Shown here: piece after piece, positions 21,107 to 30,797 of the stretch | How the letters are laid out: each line of letters begins with the position of its first letter | Position numbering within the stretch: the first letter of the stretch is position 1 | NCBI GenBank assembly: GCA_051453625.1 | Contig: JBOZIK010000001.1 | Location: 70,232,587-70,263,383, forward strand | Direction: 5' to 3' | Source: Welwitschia mirabilis | Lineage: Eukaryota > Gnetophyta > Gnetopsida > Welwitschiales | DNA: 30,797 nt | Translations under genes and position numbers: made by a program | The notes under the pieces: model-generated | The model's input: the letters and a program-made list of their open reading frames with translations, nothing else | Told to the model about the DNA's origin: nothing | Database searches by the model: none

Positions 21107-23896
21107 ATGGGGACATTAAAAGGCTTTTGCGCTTTGTTATGGAGTCTACTTTTGGGAGTGGTGATGGTGGAATGTGGCGTTGAGTATGACCACAAGTCTC
21201 TGATCATCAGTGGGCGGCGTAGAATTTTGATTTCTGGATCCATTCATTACCCCAGAAGTACACCTGAGGTGCATTTCTTTTCTGCTACGTTTCGTTTCTC
21301 TTCACGCTTTGCTTCCATTCTTGTACCTTGAAAATCCCACCCTCAACTTTGGGTTCATTTCGCTAATCAAGTTGTTCTCAGTCTTATCTTCAGAAGTAAG
21401 CTTATATTTTCGCAGAACCACTTCATAATGGTCAATACAGTATTGGGAAAAGACAATGTGGTTCCGTGCAATGGTTCTTTAGCTTAAAATGACTTCCATA
21501 GTCTTACTAACGTCGGAGCAGAGCTCATTACCAATGTGTCTTGTCTTATAACTTTCTGTACAAGACTGATGTGTTTCTTGGAAAACATCAATAATAAGGT
21601 TTGCTTCATGGTGCAGATGTGGCCGGATCTTATTCAGAAAGCGAAGGACGGAGGGCTTGATGTAATACAGACATATGTCTTTTGGAATATGCACGAACCC
21701 TCGCCTGGAAATGTATGTCCTCGTTAAACAGTGTTGAGTTAGTACTTTAATAATCTTTAATACAAGGCTGTGTTTCTGCTAGTCATTGGTGGTGTCGTCC
21801 CGAGTTTCATTGTTCTTTTCCTGGAGAAATGTCTTCCAAGCACTCTTGCTCCGTGCTTAGGATCTTTTACTTGAGATTAAGGGAGAAAGGAGGGTTCCCT
21901 CGAATCCTTGCTTAGTAAAGATTCAGTGGGTTTTGACACATTCTGTAGCTCTGCAACGGATCAGGCTAGAACCCAGCTGATTGTCTAAACAGATCAGATT
22001 AAAGCCTAGTTTAGTATCTAAGTATGCATTTGTTGGTTTCCATCTGCCATAGACGAAGGAGTACTAATTATCGATATTATTTTGTCTGGTTGGCATGAAC
22101 AGTACAATTTTGAAGGAAGGTTTGATTTGGTAAAGTTTGTCAAGCTTGTCCAGCAGCATGGACTATATGTGAGTCTTCGCATTGGTCCTTACATTTGCGC
22201 AGAATGGAACTTCGGGTAATGTGTTCTTATTTGGCATTCACATCTTGCCCATGATTAACTATGTAAATTACTTGGTTTAACCCCTCCTCTCTTGTAAATT
22301 CTGCAGAGGTTTTCCGGTTTGGCTTAAGTACGTACCAGGAATCAGTTTCAGAACAGACAATGAGCCTTTCAAGGTTTGTTGGTTCTGCTGGAATGATTTG
22401 TGCCTTTTGTGTTCCATTGTTGAGTCAGCAATAAGTCTCGGTTAAGAGCAACCGTTTTATTTTTTTCATTAATTGAGTCTCAGGAATCTGCAATAGAACA
22501 TTGAGTTTTACCGTTTATCGTTGTGCGTTGGATTTTGACTAATACCCCGGCTATTCTTCTTGAAATCAAAGAAACGTACTGAACTGCGGTTTTCTCCCTG
22601 TAAATGCTATCAGATTGCGATGCAAGGTTTCACAAAAAAGGTGGTAGATTTGATGAAGAGTGAAGGACTCTTTGAATCCCAAGGTGGACCTATTATCATG
22701 GCTCAGGTAAATTTATTACCCACTTAGAGATCGATGTTTATTAAATTGTTGGTTTATCTACAACTTGATTCCTAGGATTCACACTAATAGTAAAATGTCT
22801 TCGCAGGTAGAGAATGAGTACCACCCCGAGGAAGTAGAATTTGGTTCTGCTGGAACGTCTTACATGAACTGGGCTGCTCAGATGGCCGTAGCAACGGAGA
22901 CAGGTGTTCCTTGGGTGATGTGCAAGCAAGAAGATGCCCCAGATCCTGTGGTATAGTTTCTAATCAGCTACGATGTTCGATGCTTTTTGGCAAATAATTT
23001 GTATGCAGAGCATAAGTATTTTCCAAGATTTAATCTTATTCGAAAGAAAAACTGAGATTCAAACTTTTAAATGAACCAGATCAACACTTGCAATGGTTTT
23101 TACTGTGACAACTTTGTCCCCAATAAGCCATATAAACCATCGATTTGGACAGAAGCATGGAGTGGCTGGTAATGAGATAGCTTACGGTTTTAGAAAACTT
23201 CGACATTTCAGTTGTCGCTTAATTCTTGCTCTTTGATTGAATTGCTAAGTTACGAAACGAGGTCTTCTGCATTCTATGATAGTTTGGTCTTGGCATTGGA
23301 ATGCTTACATTTCCAATCTTTGGCAGGTTTTCAGAATTTGGAGGTGCTTTTCCTCGTCGTCCAGTTGAAGATCTAGCATTTGCTGTTGCCCGCTTCATTC
23401 AAAAAGGAGGCTCATTTGTCAACTATTACATGGTAAATAGCTTATGCTTTCTTTTAGCCTGTCTAATTTATTTATAAGATTCTGTTGCATGTTGTTTATT
23501 AGTTTGCATTATTTGCAGTACCATGGAGGAACAAATTTTGGGAGAACTGCTGGAGGTCCCTTTATTACAACTACATACGACTATGATGCTCCCATTGATG
23601 AATACGGTATTTATTTGAAATTTAGTTCTTTGTTTATGTCTAAAAACAAATTATGAAACCTTGTCTCCAATTTCTGAAGTTTTTGTATGTTGGCAAAGAA
23701 GCTTCAAGCAAGAAGTTATTATGTCATGGATATGACTTGATCTGAGTGTTGTGGCATAAAATAACTGTCTATAACAGGGCTGTTGAGGCAACCTAAGTGG
23801 GGACATCTGAAGGAACTACACAAGACTATCAAACTTTGTGAGGCTGCGTTAGTTAGTGGAGATCCTGTAATTTCTTCTATAGGACACTATCAACAG
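21107..23896 (+). other. Exons 1-10: signal peptide and GH35 catalytic domain of the beta-galactosidase
   Basis: Residues 1-359. The leader [17 protein letters not shown] should be cleaved before the conserved [20 protein letters not shown] is cut by intron 1 (348 bp). Exons 2-4 give [34 protein letters not shown] and [20 protein letters not shown]. The family signature [13 protein letters not shown] (170-182) spans intron 5 and supplies the acid/base E181. WTEAWSGWF (248-256) spans intron 7 and supplies the nucleophile E250; both positions agree with those I recall for tomato TBG4. Exons 9-10 encode [20 protein letters not shown] and [18 protein letters not shown]. Two departures from the usual consensus: M replaces G or V in WNxHEP, and ENEY is followed by HPEE instead of GP or GN. 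Confidence 0.93.
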
Positions 23897-26800
23897 GTGA
23901 GTGTTCTAGTGAATTTCTTTTTGCCAAAGGCAATATTTCTCAGGTAATAAAGATCAAACTTAAAAGTCTGTAAAGAATCTGATAAGGGTTTTATCTTGGT
24001 TGCTTGCAGGCTTACGTGTATTCCGCAAACGGAAACTGTGCTGCATTCTTATCAAATTTTGATCCCAACAACGATGCAAAAGTTCTATTTAATAATCGAC
24101 ATTATACAATACCTGCATGGTCCGTTAGCATTCTGCCAGATTGCAGAAACGTAGTTTACAATACCGCAAAGGTAACTTTAAATATTCTATTGAATTTTTA
24201 AGAATAACTTTTGTTTTGGGAATTAAGTCAAAATGCTTTGTTGTTACAGCAGGAATGTGCTTGGTAAGAACCTGTAGTTTGTTGTGAATAGAAACCCTCA
24301 AACGCTTTTTTTTAATTGAAAATTTGAAATGTCACTTGTTCTTGACTAATTGTTATTGTGGAAGAACCAAATTGTTTTGGAGAATGGTGTTTTCTCACGT
24401 AGTTACTTGTACTTTGATCCTTACTTTATGAATGTGACGTAGAGGGTCGTGTTTTGTTTGCTACGCCCTTTTAAAGAATCTTTGAATGTGACATGTAATG
24501 CACTGGATTGTGACAGGTGGGTGTGCAGACGTCACAGATGAAGATGGTACCAACTGGAGGATTTGTTTGGGAATCTTTCAGTGAGAATATTGCATCTTCT
24601 GAGGACGGATCTATGACTGCTGTTGGCCTATTAGAGCAATTAAACATCACAAGAGACAACACTGATTACCTATGGTACATAACAAGGTGAGAATGCCCTA
24701 CTTTCTCCTGTTACCTTTTCTGTTGAATACATTTGTAGTCCTGATAAAAGTTCTGCTGGTTTCTCTTTACAAGTTTTATGTGCAGTTTGTCATGGTTCCT
24801 TGATACTTGCCATTATTGTCTCCTTTAGTTTTTTTAATTTTCTGGCAGTCACAAGCATTTTTGTGATATATAACTTTCAGAGAGAGATAGACATAGACGT
24901 GTTAAATAGTTCAGTTTGTAAGTTGGGATTCTGAGGCAAACGTGTATGGTGGAAAGCCAGTTGTTGTTCCCAAATTCGTTAAGGACAACAAATCATGGGA
25001 AACCATGCCACGCTCACGAGACTTGTCTGGCTGGAAAACCCATGGGTGGCCTTTGTCAGCCTTGGAGGTGGCAACCGACTCTTCTATCTTCTGATCCAAT
25101 TAGTTTATAAACTATTATTAGCAAGCATTATTTCTGACGCACATGAGTTTTGGTGGTCTAAGGGTTAAGTTGGAATTACCAATAATTCTTTCTTCATTTT
25201 ATGAGCTTCTTGGTTCTCTCTTTGGGTAATGCTGGTCTGTTTCCTGTCTTAGTTCTTGGAATGCTTTAGGATACAAGACTCATGAAATGTGAATTTCTGT
25301 CAAACTTACATCCAGCTTAGCTGTATCGTCCTCTTCTGTTGATTTGGTCTATTCAATTCTTCAGCATTTACCATAGATACCGCAAACTATATATTTGTTT
25401 TTTAAATTCATTTGAGCAATAAGCTTACTGCAATGCGTGCTACCAGTGTGGATGTTGCTGAAGACGAACCCTTTCTAAGAAATGGTGGCCTTCCCGTACT
25501 TACAATACAATCAGCGGGGCATGCATTGCATGTTTTTGTTAACGGTCAATTCGCAGGTACATCTCATACTAATGATATAGCTGACAGGTTTATCGTTTAT
25601 CAAAGTATGTCAATCTCTAGCTTGTTAGTATGCTTTGTAAATCAACTCTTCTCTTCCTGTCGGATTTTCCAGGAAGTCAGTATGGCACTAAAAATAACCC
25701 AAAAGTCAGGTATTCTTCCGGTGTTAAGCTGAATGCTGGAACTAACAAAATTGCATTACTAAGCATGACCGTCGGTCTTCAGGTTAGATATTAATCTCTG
25801 TTCCAATGCATGTTTCACTGGCCAAGAAAGATTTGTCGTTCACAGGTTTTCGTATGGACACTGTACAGCATTTAATCTCACTGAGCTTTCATTCTGGTTG
25901 AAGAATACGGGCACTACATAGCATTTTAACTCACCAATGTTTCCTTGTGATTGAAGAATATCGGACCTCATTTCGAAGCAGCAAATGCAGGAGTCCTGGG
26001 CCCAATAACACTCAGTGGTTTTAAAGATGGGACACGTGATTTGTCATTGCAAAGATGGTCATACCAGGTGGGCAATTCGAATTGAAAGACATGCCAATCT
26101 AGCATTCTTCTAAACATTTTTGTAGTGTCTTTCTCTCTCTTCCGGAACCAAAAAAATTGTTTTCGCAGCATGTATAGTTAAAGTTTTAATGGTTCTAACT
26201 ATTTTGTTTCGCATATTTCTGCAGATTGGTCTGAAAGGTGAAGCCATGAATCTCCACATGTCGAATGCTGATTCATCATTTGAATGGATGAAAGGAGCTT
26301 TGGTTCCTCAAAGCCAGCCTTTAACATGGTACAAGGTATAATCAACGAATTTTGCGTATCCGATTGTCGAAAAACTTTGCAACAAGAGGTAGTGCATGGC
26401 TTGTGATGTTGACAACGAGGGTTCAAACGGTTATGCAGGCTACATTTGATACACCAGCAGGTCAAGATCCCGTAGGTCTGGATTTGGCATCAATGGGGAA
26501 AGGTCAGGCCTGGGTGAATGGTCAAAGTATTGGACGGTACTGGCCTTCAAATATTGCACAAGGTCCCTGTTCAGATGCTTGCAACTATCAGGGAACTTTT
26601 CGGCAACAAAAATGTGCCACCAACTGTGGTCAACCTTCTCAGAGATGGTATGCTGTGTTTTTAATTGTTTAAATCACAATCCTATTAGCTTAATTTATAA
26701 CAAATAAGATTCATAATGGTTTCCCCTCCCCAGGTATCATATTCCTCGATCCTGGCTCCAACCAACTGGAAACACATTGGTACTTTTCGAAGAGATAGGA

Positions 26801-27319
26801 GGAAATCCTTCTGGAGTCTCTCTGGTTACTAGATCTGTAGACAGTGTCTGTGCCCATACGTCGGAGTCACACCTGAAAACAATTAATTCTTGGCGTTTAG
26901 AGAGTACTGGCAGTGATGCAGTGCAGAAGCTTCATAAGCCAAAGGTTCATCTCCAGTGTGCCAGAGGCCAAAAAATCTCTGTTATCAAATTTGCAAGTTT
27001 TGGAACCCCACACGGTGAATGTGGAAGCTTTCAACTGGGAGCGTGTCATTCTCAAAACTCTGTTGCTGCTGTACAGAAGGTAACTACTGTTATATATAGG
27101 CAGATTCTGAAACAGTTTCAGATTAGACATTTTAGCTGAACTTATCCCGACGATTTTACGACATTGGTAAATGATTTTTAATTTTGTTTACTGTGATCAA
27201 CTTTACAGAAATGTCTGGGTCTGGAAAGATGTTCTTTGAGCATTTCCGGCAATAATTTTGGCGGTGATCCTTGCCCAGGGATTCTGAAGCATGTCGCGAT
27301 AGAGGCTGTATGCACTTGA
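21107..27319 (+). CDS. BGAL: Beta-galactosidase, GH35, secreted, with C-terminal SUEL lectin domain (19 exons, 838 aa)
   Basis: This enzyme removes terminal beta-D-galactose, in plants mainly from cell-wall galactans, arabinogalactans and xyloglucan. Exons: 21107-21268, 21617-21712, 22103-22215, 22307-22373, 22614-22706, 22807-22950, 23080-23168, 23327-23432, 23519-23606, 23778-23896, 24010-24171, 24517-24686, 25447-25556, 25673-25782, 25957-26067, 26225-26335, 26439-26647, 26734-27079, 27209-27319. Every intron is GT-AG, and the joined length is 2517 bases with no stop before TGA at 27317-27319. The 838-residue length is usual for plant BGALs. The ATG opens a hydrophobic leader directly before the mature start VEYDHKSL. 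Order: signal peptide (1 to about 23), GH35 catalytic barrel, beta-sandwich domains, SUEL domain (about 758-838). E181 and E250 are the catalytic pair. Residues such as WSGWF and VGVQTSQ suggest the BGAL1-5-like subfamily; this placement is from memory. The gene appears intact. Confidence 0.96.
24010..26647 (+). other. Exons 11-17: beta-sandwich domains of the beta-galactosidase
   Basis: Residues 360 to about 687 follow the plant BGAL pattern: [166 protein letters not shown] and [13 protein letters not shown]456-I-T is a possible N-glycosylation site. The phases of introns 12 (split Ser, ag|t), 13 (g|ga) and 17 (tg|g) fix the splice points precisely. Extending exon 13 past 25556, as an unspliced reading would, gives TSHTNDIAD instead of the conserved continuation, which supports the junction to 25673. 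Confidence 0.92.
24915..25067. other. Coding-like island inside intron 12 of the beta-galactosidase gene
   Basis: Within the longest intron (24687-25446, 760 bp) lies a 153-base stretch with 'ttcag' before it and 'gtggca' after it. It is open for 51 codons on the plus strand: [20 protein letters not shown], then [20 protein letters not shown], then [11 protein letters not shown]. The minus strand is also open over 24911-25099. The composition looks coding, but I recognise no family and plant BGALs have no extra segment here. If spliced in after exon 12, the phase would give a TAA at once (ag+t, ttg, taa). It could be a poison exon, a captured gene fragment or chance. Confidence 0.35.
26734..27319 (+). 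other. Exons 18-19: C-terminal region and SUEL lectin domain
   Basis: Exon 18 first completes the hydrolase ([20 protein letters not shown], then [20 protein letters not shown]). A linker of about 30 residues follows, then a SUEL (sea-urchin-egg-lectin, D-galactose/L-rhamnose-binding) domain from about V758. Its landmarks are [29 protein letters not shown], and, after intron 18, [32 protein letters not shown] and a final C. Seven cysteines are present (762, 783, 791, 804, 810, 824, 837), as I recall for other plant BGALs that carry this domain. It may hold the enzyme on galactose-containing wall polymers; binding is inferred from the family. Confidence 0.92.
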
Positions 27320-27324
27320 TGGCA

Positions 27325-27330
27325 AATAAA
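27325..27330 (+). terminator. AATAAA poly(A) signal candidate
   Basis: AATAAA begins six bases after the stop codon of the beta-galactosidase gene. Its position would give a very short 3' untranslated region, so a later signal may be used instead; another AATAAA occurs at 27733-27738. Confidence 0.3.
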
Positions 27331-29146
27331 CCAGATTTATTAACTGATGTGTCAACGTATTTTCATGCTAATACGTTCTCCTAACTCTACTGCTCATGTT
27401 TCCTCTATGTAAACAAAATTTCAAGAAAACTTGCTCCTCGCCGTTTAAGGTTAGGTGAGGAGCAGGGCCTGCGCAGAAACTCTCTGTTGCAAGGCACTAT
27501 TTGGAAAGTCCACCACACTGTTATTAGACCAATAATGCTCGACTTTATAAGCAGTCTGAGCAGCCTCAATGTGCCATGAGCTTTGTATTATAGGATGCAT
27601 TTTGAAATTTCAATGCAATTGCTTTCAGTGTTCAGTGTTCTCCATAAAAGGATCGATACCTGGAAGCCCTGGGTCTGTTACAACCTGCTTAAAGCTTGCT
27701 GATTTCGTAGCAATTGGAACCTTTCACAATCTAATAAAAGGAGGCTATCCTCTGTCTGTCTGGCGTGACAATCAGAAGAAGAAATTCAGAATAAGCAAGA
27801 ATAGAAGGCTGTCATTGCCAATTAAGGTTATTGACCAACTAAGAAATAACGACAACTTTCCCATTTAAGTCATGGCGAGTTTAGCTGACCTTCCTTGCTA
27901 TGATATCATATGATGTCACAAGGACATAGAAGATAACACTGTTTTTTTCCTATTAAAAAAATAAAGAACCCAACCCTTATTAGAGAAAGCAAAGGACTCG
28001 ATCTTTATTGGAGTATGCATTATCTCATAATTAATATGTCTCTTTTGGTGACTTGACAACCCCATGACATAGAGCATGTGCTAATATAGAACACATAATA
28101 TGAAATAGGCTGGCCCTTTCATGTGAATGGCATCTAGTGTAGCATGGTTTGGCGACTTAGCATGGTTTGGTGACTTAGCGACACCTACTCCAATCAATAT
28201 CCTTGGACAAAGAAATGTAAATGTCTTTAATTGAAAAATGAACTATGTTTTGATTTTTCAATAAATTAATTCAAGAAATCCATGGCTTTGGTGGAGGCTT
28301 GATCAACTATCCAAAATGATTGCAATTGCATACAATTGTGAGACTAGGTAGGAAAAAGCACAACATGATCATTCTATTGTTTAAAATCACCACAAGAGAT
28401 AAAATTCTTTTCCTTCATACTATTAACCAATGGACTATAAACATTTCTTGTGTTGGACCAAATATTATGCAAAATTGGAAGCCTAACAATAGTAGAGTGA
28501 TCATAGGACAAATGATGAATTTTCAACTAATATCTCCACTTCAATTAGAATTTGAAAATGATCAGATACCTTTATATTCTTAACTTTTGAGTTAAATAAA
28601 ATATAAAGAGGATTGAAAATATCCAAAGATCACTTAGATCGCATATTGGCCACTTTAAAAATTTCTTTTCAAGCTTAAGAATCCAAAGAAGCATGAAAGA
28701 ACATTTTAATGGTGAGTGCAAGATCTTGCTTACACAAACATGGAATTCCAATACCGCCCGACTCACTTGGAAGAATACATTTTTTCTATGCAACTTTGTG
28801 AAATTCATTTTTAGCAAGTTAAGTATGCCACGATAAATTAAAAAGCATAGATATGCACACATGAAAATCTTTGGCTGAAGGAATCATATAACTTAAGAAG
28901 TAAACTGGAGTAGCTAAACATATGTATTTCACTATTACTCAATGCCCTATTAAGGTCAATGGTTTGTTAAGTGAGTCCAACTCTCTTTTTTGAATTTGTT
29001 ATAGTACTTTCAAAAAGATGTTCCTTATTAACATGCAAAAATTGACATTCTAATCAAGTTATTTGACCAATTTTTTCTAATAAAAGACATTCATATAACC
29101 TATTTATCTTAAAAACATAATATGCGTCGCTTTTCTATAATAATCA
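27331..29146. other. Downstream intergenic sequence, no gene recognised
   Basis: The 3' untranslated region must end within the first few hundred bases. An open frame at 27569-27868 (plus, 99 codons) contains GGYPLSVWRDNQKKKFRISK but matches no family I know. Other frames (28320-28583 plus, 28572-28862 minus) are AT-rich and unconvincing. An 18-base unit, 'tagcatggtttggcgact', is repeated once at 28140-28175. Confidence 0.45.
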
Positions 29147-29522
29147 TGGACTTATCATCTTCCCATGACATTTTTAGAATAATTATCTCATTCAGAAAAA
29201 CATTGTAAAAGATAAACGTTATTTCGTCTAACATGCTGGTGCTGTTGTCCAGTACTAGAATTGTCGNNNNNNNNNNAATACTTCAAATCTCACGTTTTAA
29301 ACTTGTCATGGAAAATTCAGCTAAATACATTTATGGGCTTAAACAAATTTCACCTTAGAAATAACTAGCATCATTAATGACACATGGCAATGATGGCGAT
29401 GACATATAGCAACAACATGTGGCAGTGCTAAGTAGGATGACAGTGGGGACACATGACAACATCATTAGTTGGTAGAAGCAGTAGCATTCAGAAGCCAAGT
29501 GTTGAACTCTTCATAATGACTC
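29147..29522. repeat. Left copy of a second duplicated segment ending at a gap
   Basis: This segment is repeated at 29623-30002 across a 100-N gap, with about 12 substitutions by eye. The left copy ends at the gap and the right copy starts at the gap, as with the pair at 7-264 and 365-623. A 10-N run (29267-29276) inside this copy corresponds to 14 bases, 'gtccttttgcgcag', in the other copy, which fully explains the length difference (376 versus 380). Confidence 0.92.
29267..29276. other. Assembly gap (10 N)
   Basis: This is a small placeholder gap inside the left copy. The right copy shows what most likely belongs here. Confidence 0.99.
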
Positions 29523-29622
29523 NNNNNNNNNNNNNNNNNNNNNNNNNNNNNNNNNNNNNNNNNNNNNNNNNNNNNNNNNNNNNNNNNNNNNNNNNNNNNN
29601 NNNNNNNNNNNNNNNNNNNNNN
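29523..29622. other. Assembly gap (100 N)
   Basis: This is a standard unknown-length gap that splits two near-identical copies of the same 380-base sequence. Confidence 0.99.
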
Positions 29623-30002
29623 TGGACTTATCATCTTCCCATGACATTTTTAGAACAGTTATCTCATTCAGAAAAACATTGTAAAAGATAAACGTTATTT
29701 TGTCTAACATGCTGTTGCTGTTGTCCAGTACTAGAATTGTCGGTCCTTTTGCGCAGAATACTTCAAATCTCACGTTTTAAACTTGTCATGGAAAATTCAG
29801 CTAAATACATTTATGAGCTTAAACAAATTTCACCTTAGAAATAACTAGCATCATTAATGACACATGGCAATGATGGCGATGACATATAGCAGCAACATGT
29901 GGCAGTGCTAAGTAGGATGAGAGGGGGAACACATGACAACATCATTAGTTGGCAGAAGCAGTAGCATCCAGAAGCCAAGTGTTGAACTCGTCATAATGAC
30001 TC
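29623..30002. repeat. Right copy of the second duplicated segment
   Basis: It starts at the first base after the gap and carries the complete version of the part that is N in the left copy. It continues without a break into 30003-30797. Confidence 0.92.
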
Positions 30003-30350
30003 GTACCTATTGCAAGATGACAAAGACTCTACCTAATGCTATATGACATATTTTGTAATCGCTCACCTAATGCTATAAGCCAAAGGCTTGTAACCATCCC
30101 CCACTCCATTTTCGCCTATAGAAGGGCTTTGAGCCCTCATTTATAACATCCTTCGATTTGGTGAAAGAATAGAGTCCTTGGAGTATCAAGTCGACATGGC
30201 CTTGTAAATACTTTTTTTGGGAAGTGAGTTTGCTTCAAGGCTAGCTTGAGGAGTCCTTACCAACTTGCTTCTTCTGTCTTTGATGTAATGTATTTCTTCT
30301 GATTTAATAAAAAGTAAATGTTCATTTTGATTTTGAGTTAGAGATAGCTT
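30003..30350 (+). mobile_element. Possible LTR fragment
   Basis: The segment 'cctatagaagggctttgagccct' followed by 'ggtgaaagaatagag' resembles the core-promoter and R region of plant LTRs, where a TATA-like motif and a short GC-rich stem precede an 'aataga/aataaag' signal. A perfect hairpin AGGGCT-ttg-AGCCCT lies at 30123-30137. No second LTR, primer-binding site or coding remnant was found in the window. Beyond 30350 I see nothing that I can name. Confidence 0.25.
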
Positions 30351-30797
30351 CATACTTTTAATGCTTAGTGATCCTACATTATTAAGTTATTTTGTTAACT
30401 TAATGAGTTCCTTAAGTCAGTTGGTTGTAGTTACTTCTATTTGATGGATTTTAATTACATTAAGTCCTTACTTTCCATGCTTGTTTAAGGGCTATGAAGA
30501 ACTAAGTAACTTTCAAATTCACCAATTCTCATATGTTAAATGTGATAGATGCCACCATGACCTAAGACATCATCACTTGATAATTTGAAGCATGTTTCAG
30601 AAAAGTGTAAAATATCATTAGAGTGAAGAATCACTAGTGGACAAGTTAGGCTAAACCTTAGAGTTTTCTTGCTTCCCTGCCTCTCTAGACAATATTTTAA
30701 ACAACATTCTCAACTCTTTCTGTATTTTCCCTTTCTTTACTAGTACTTACGAGATAAGTAAGACTTGTTTAATTTCTGTAAGCCGCCGCAATTATCC

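Noticed and set aside
23444-23656. Start of exon 9 extended upstream as an open frame
   Set aside because: The upstream part is intron 8 (AT-rich, ends in 'atttgcag'); joining exon 8 at 23432 to 23519 restores the conserved [12 protein letters not shown].
25412-25732. A single 106-codon exon across 25412-25732
   Set aside because: The conserved protein leaves this frame at 25556 and resumes at 25673 after a GT-AG intron; the first codons before 25447 are intron 12.
27569-27868. 99-codon open frame downstream of the gene
   Set aside because: No recognised domain and no promoter or splice context; it may be part of the 3' untranslated region or chance.

Overview
The window reads as nuclear DNA of a seed plant. 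It holds one intact, intron-rich gene of a plant-specific enzyme type, the broken remains of a second plant gene, and long AT-rich stretches full of decayed retroelements. Seven runs of N show a draft, scaffolded assembly. I cannot name the species. The density of old, stop-riddled element remains would suit a repeat-rich genome such as a gymnosperm, but that is only an inference.

Positions 1-8078 are repeat-derived. They contain a duplicated segment across a 100-N gap, a decayed plant-transposon protein domain (about 1081-1609), a field of degenerate short repeats (2687-3230), a decayed LINE reverse transcriptase (about 4360-4870) and a tRNA-like SINE fragment near 6935-7000. Positions 8079-10268 hold a plant-type phosphoenolpyruvate carboxylase (PEPC) pseudogene. 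Its N-terminal part is cut off by a small, gag-only Ty1/copia-like LTR element (8582-10015), and two short PEPC segments follow it. Positions 10269-17714 are mostly AT-rich and contain three tandem duplications, a SINE-like element on the minus strand and a run of 21 A.

At about 17715 the composition changes to more GC-rich sequence with many CpGs, and this continues up to the gene. No intact gene was recognised in 17715-20870, although several broken coding-like pieces and three G-box palindromes are there.

The main gene runs from 21107 to 27319 on the plus strand. It has 19 exons, all with GT-AG introns, and they join in frame to an 838-residue beta-galactosidase (glycoside hydrolase family 35). 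The protein has a signal peptide, both catalytic glutamates (E181 and E250) and a C-terminal SUEL (galactose/rhamnose-binding lectin) domain. It is expected to be secreted and to trim galactose from cell-wall polysaccharides. The last 3.5 kb contains no recognised gene. It includes a second duplicated segment across a 100-N gap, which looks like an unmerged contig overlap, and a possible LTR fragment.

No operon, CRISPR array or novel defence-like system is present. The most informative features are the PEPC pseudogene with its LTR insertion, the coding-like island inside intron 12 of the beta-galactosidase gene, and the two contig-end duplications.
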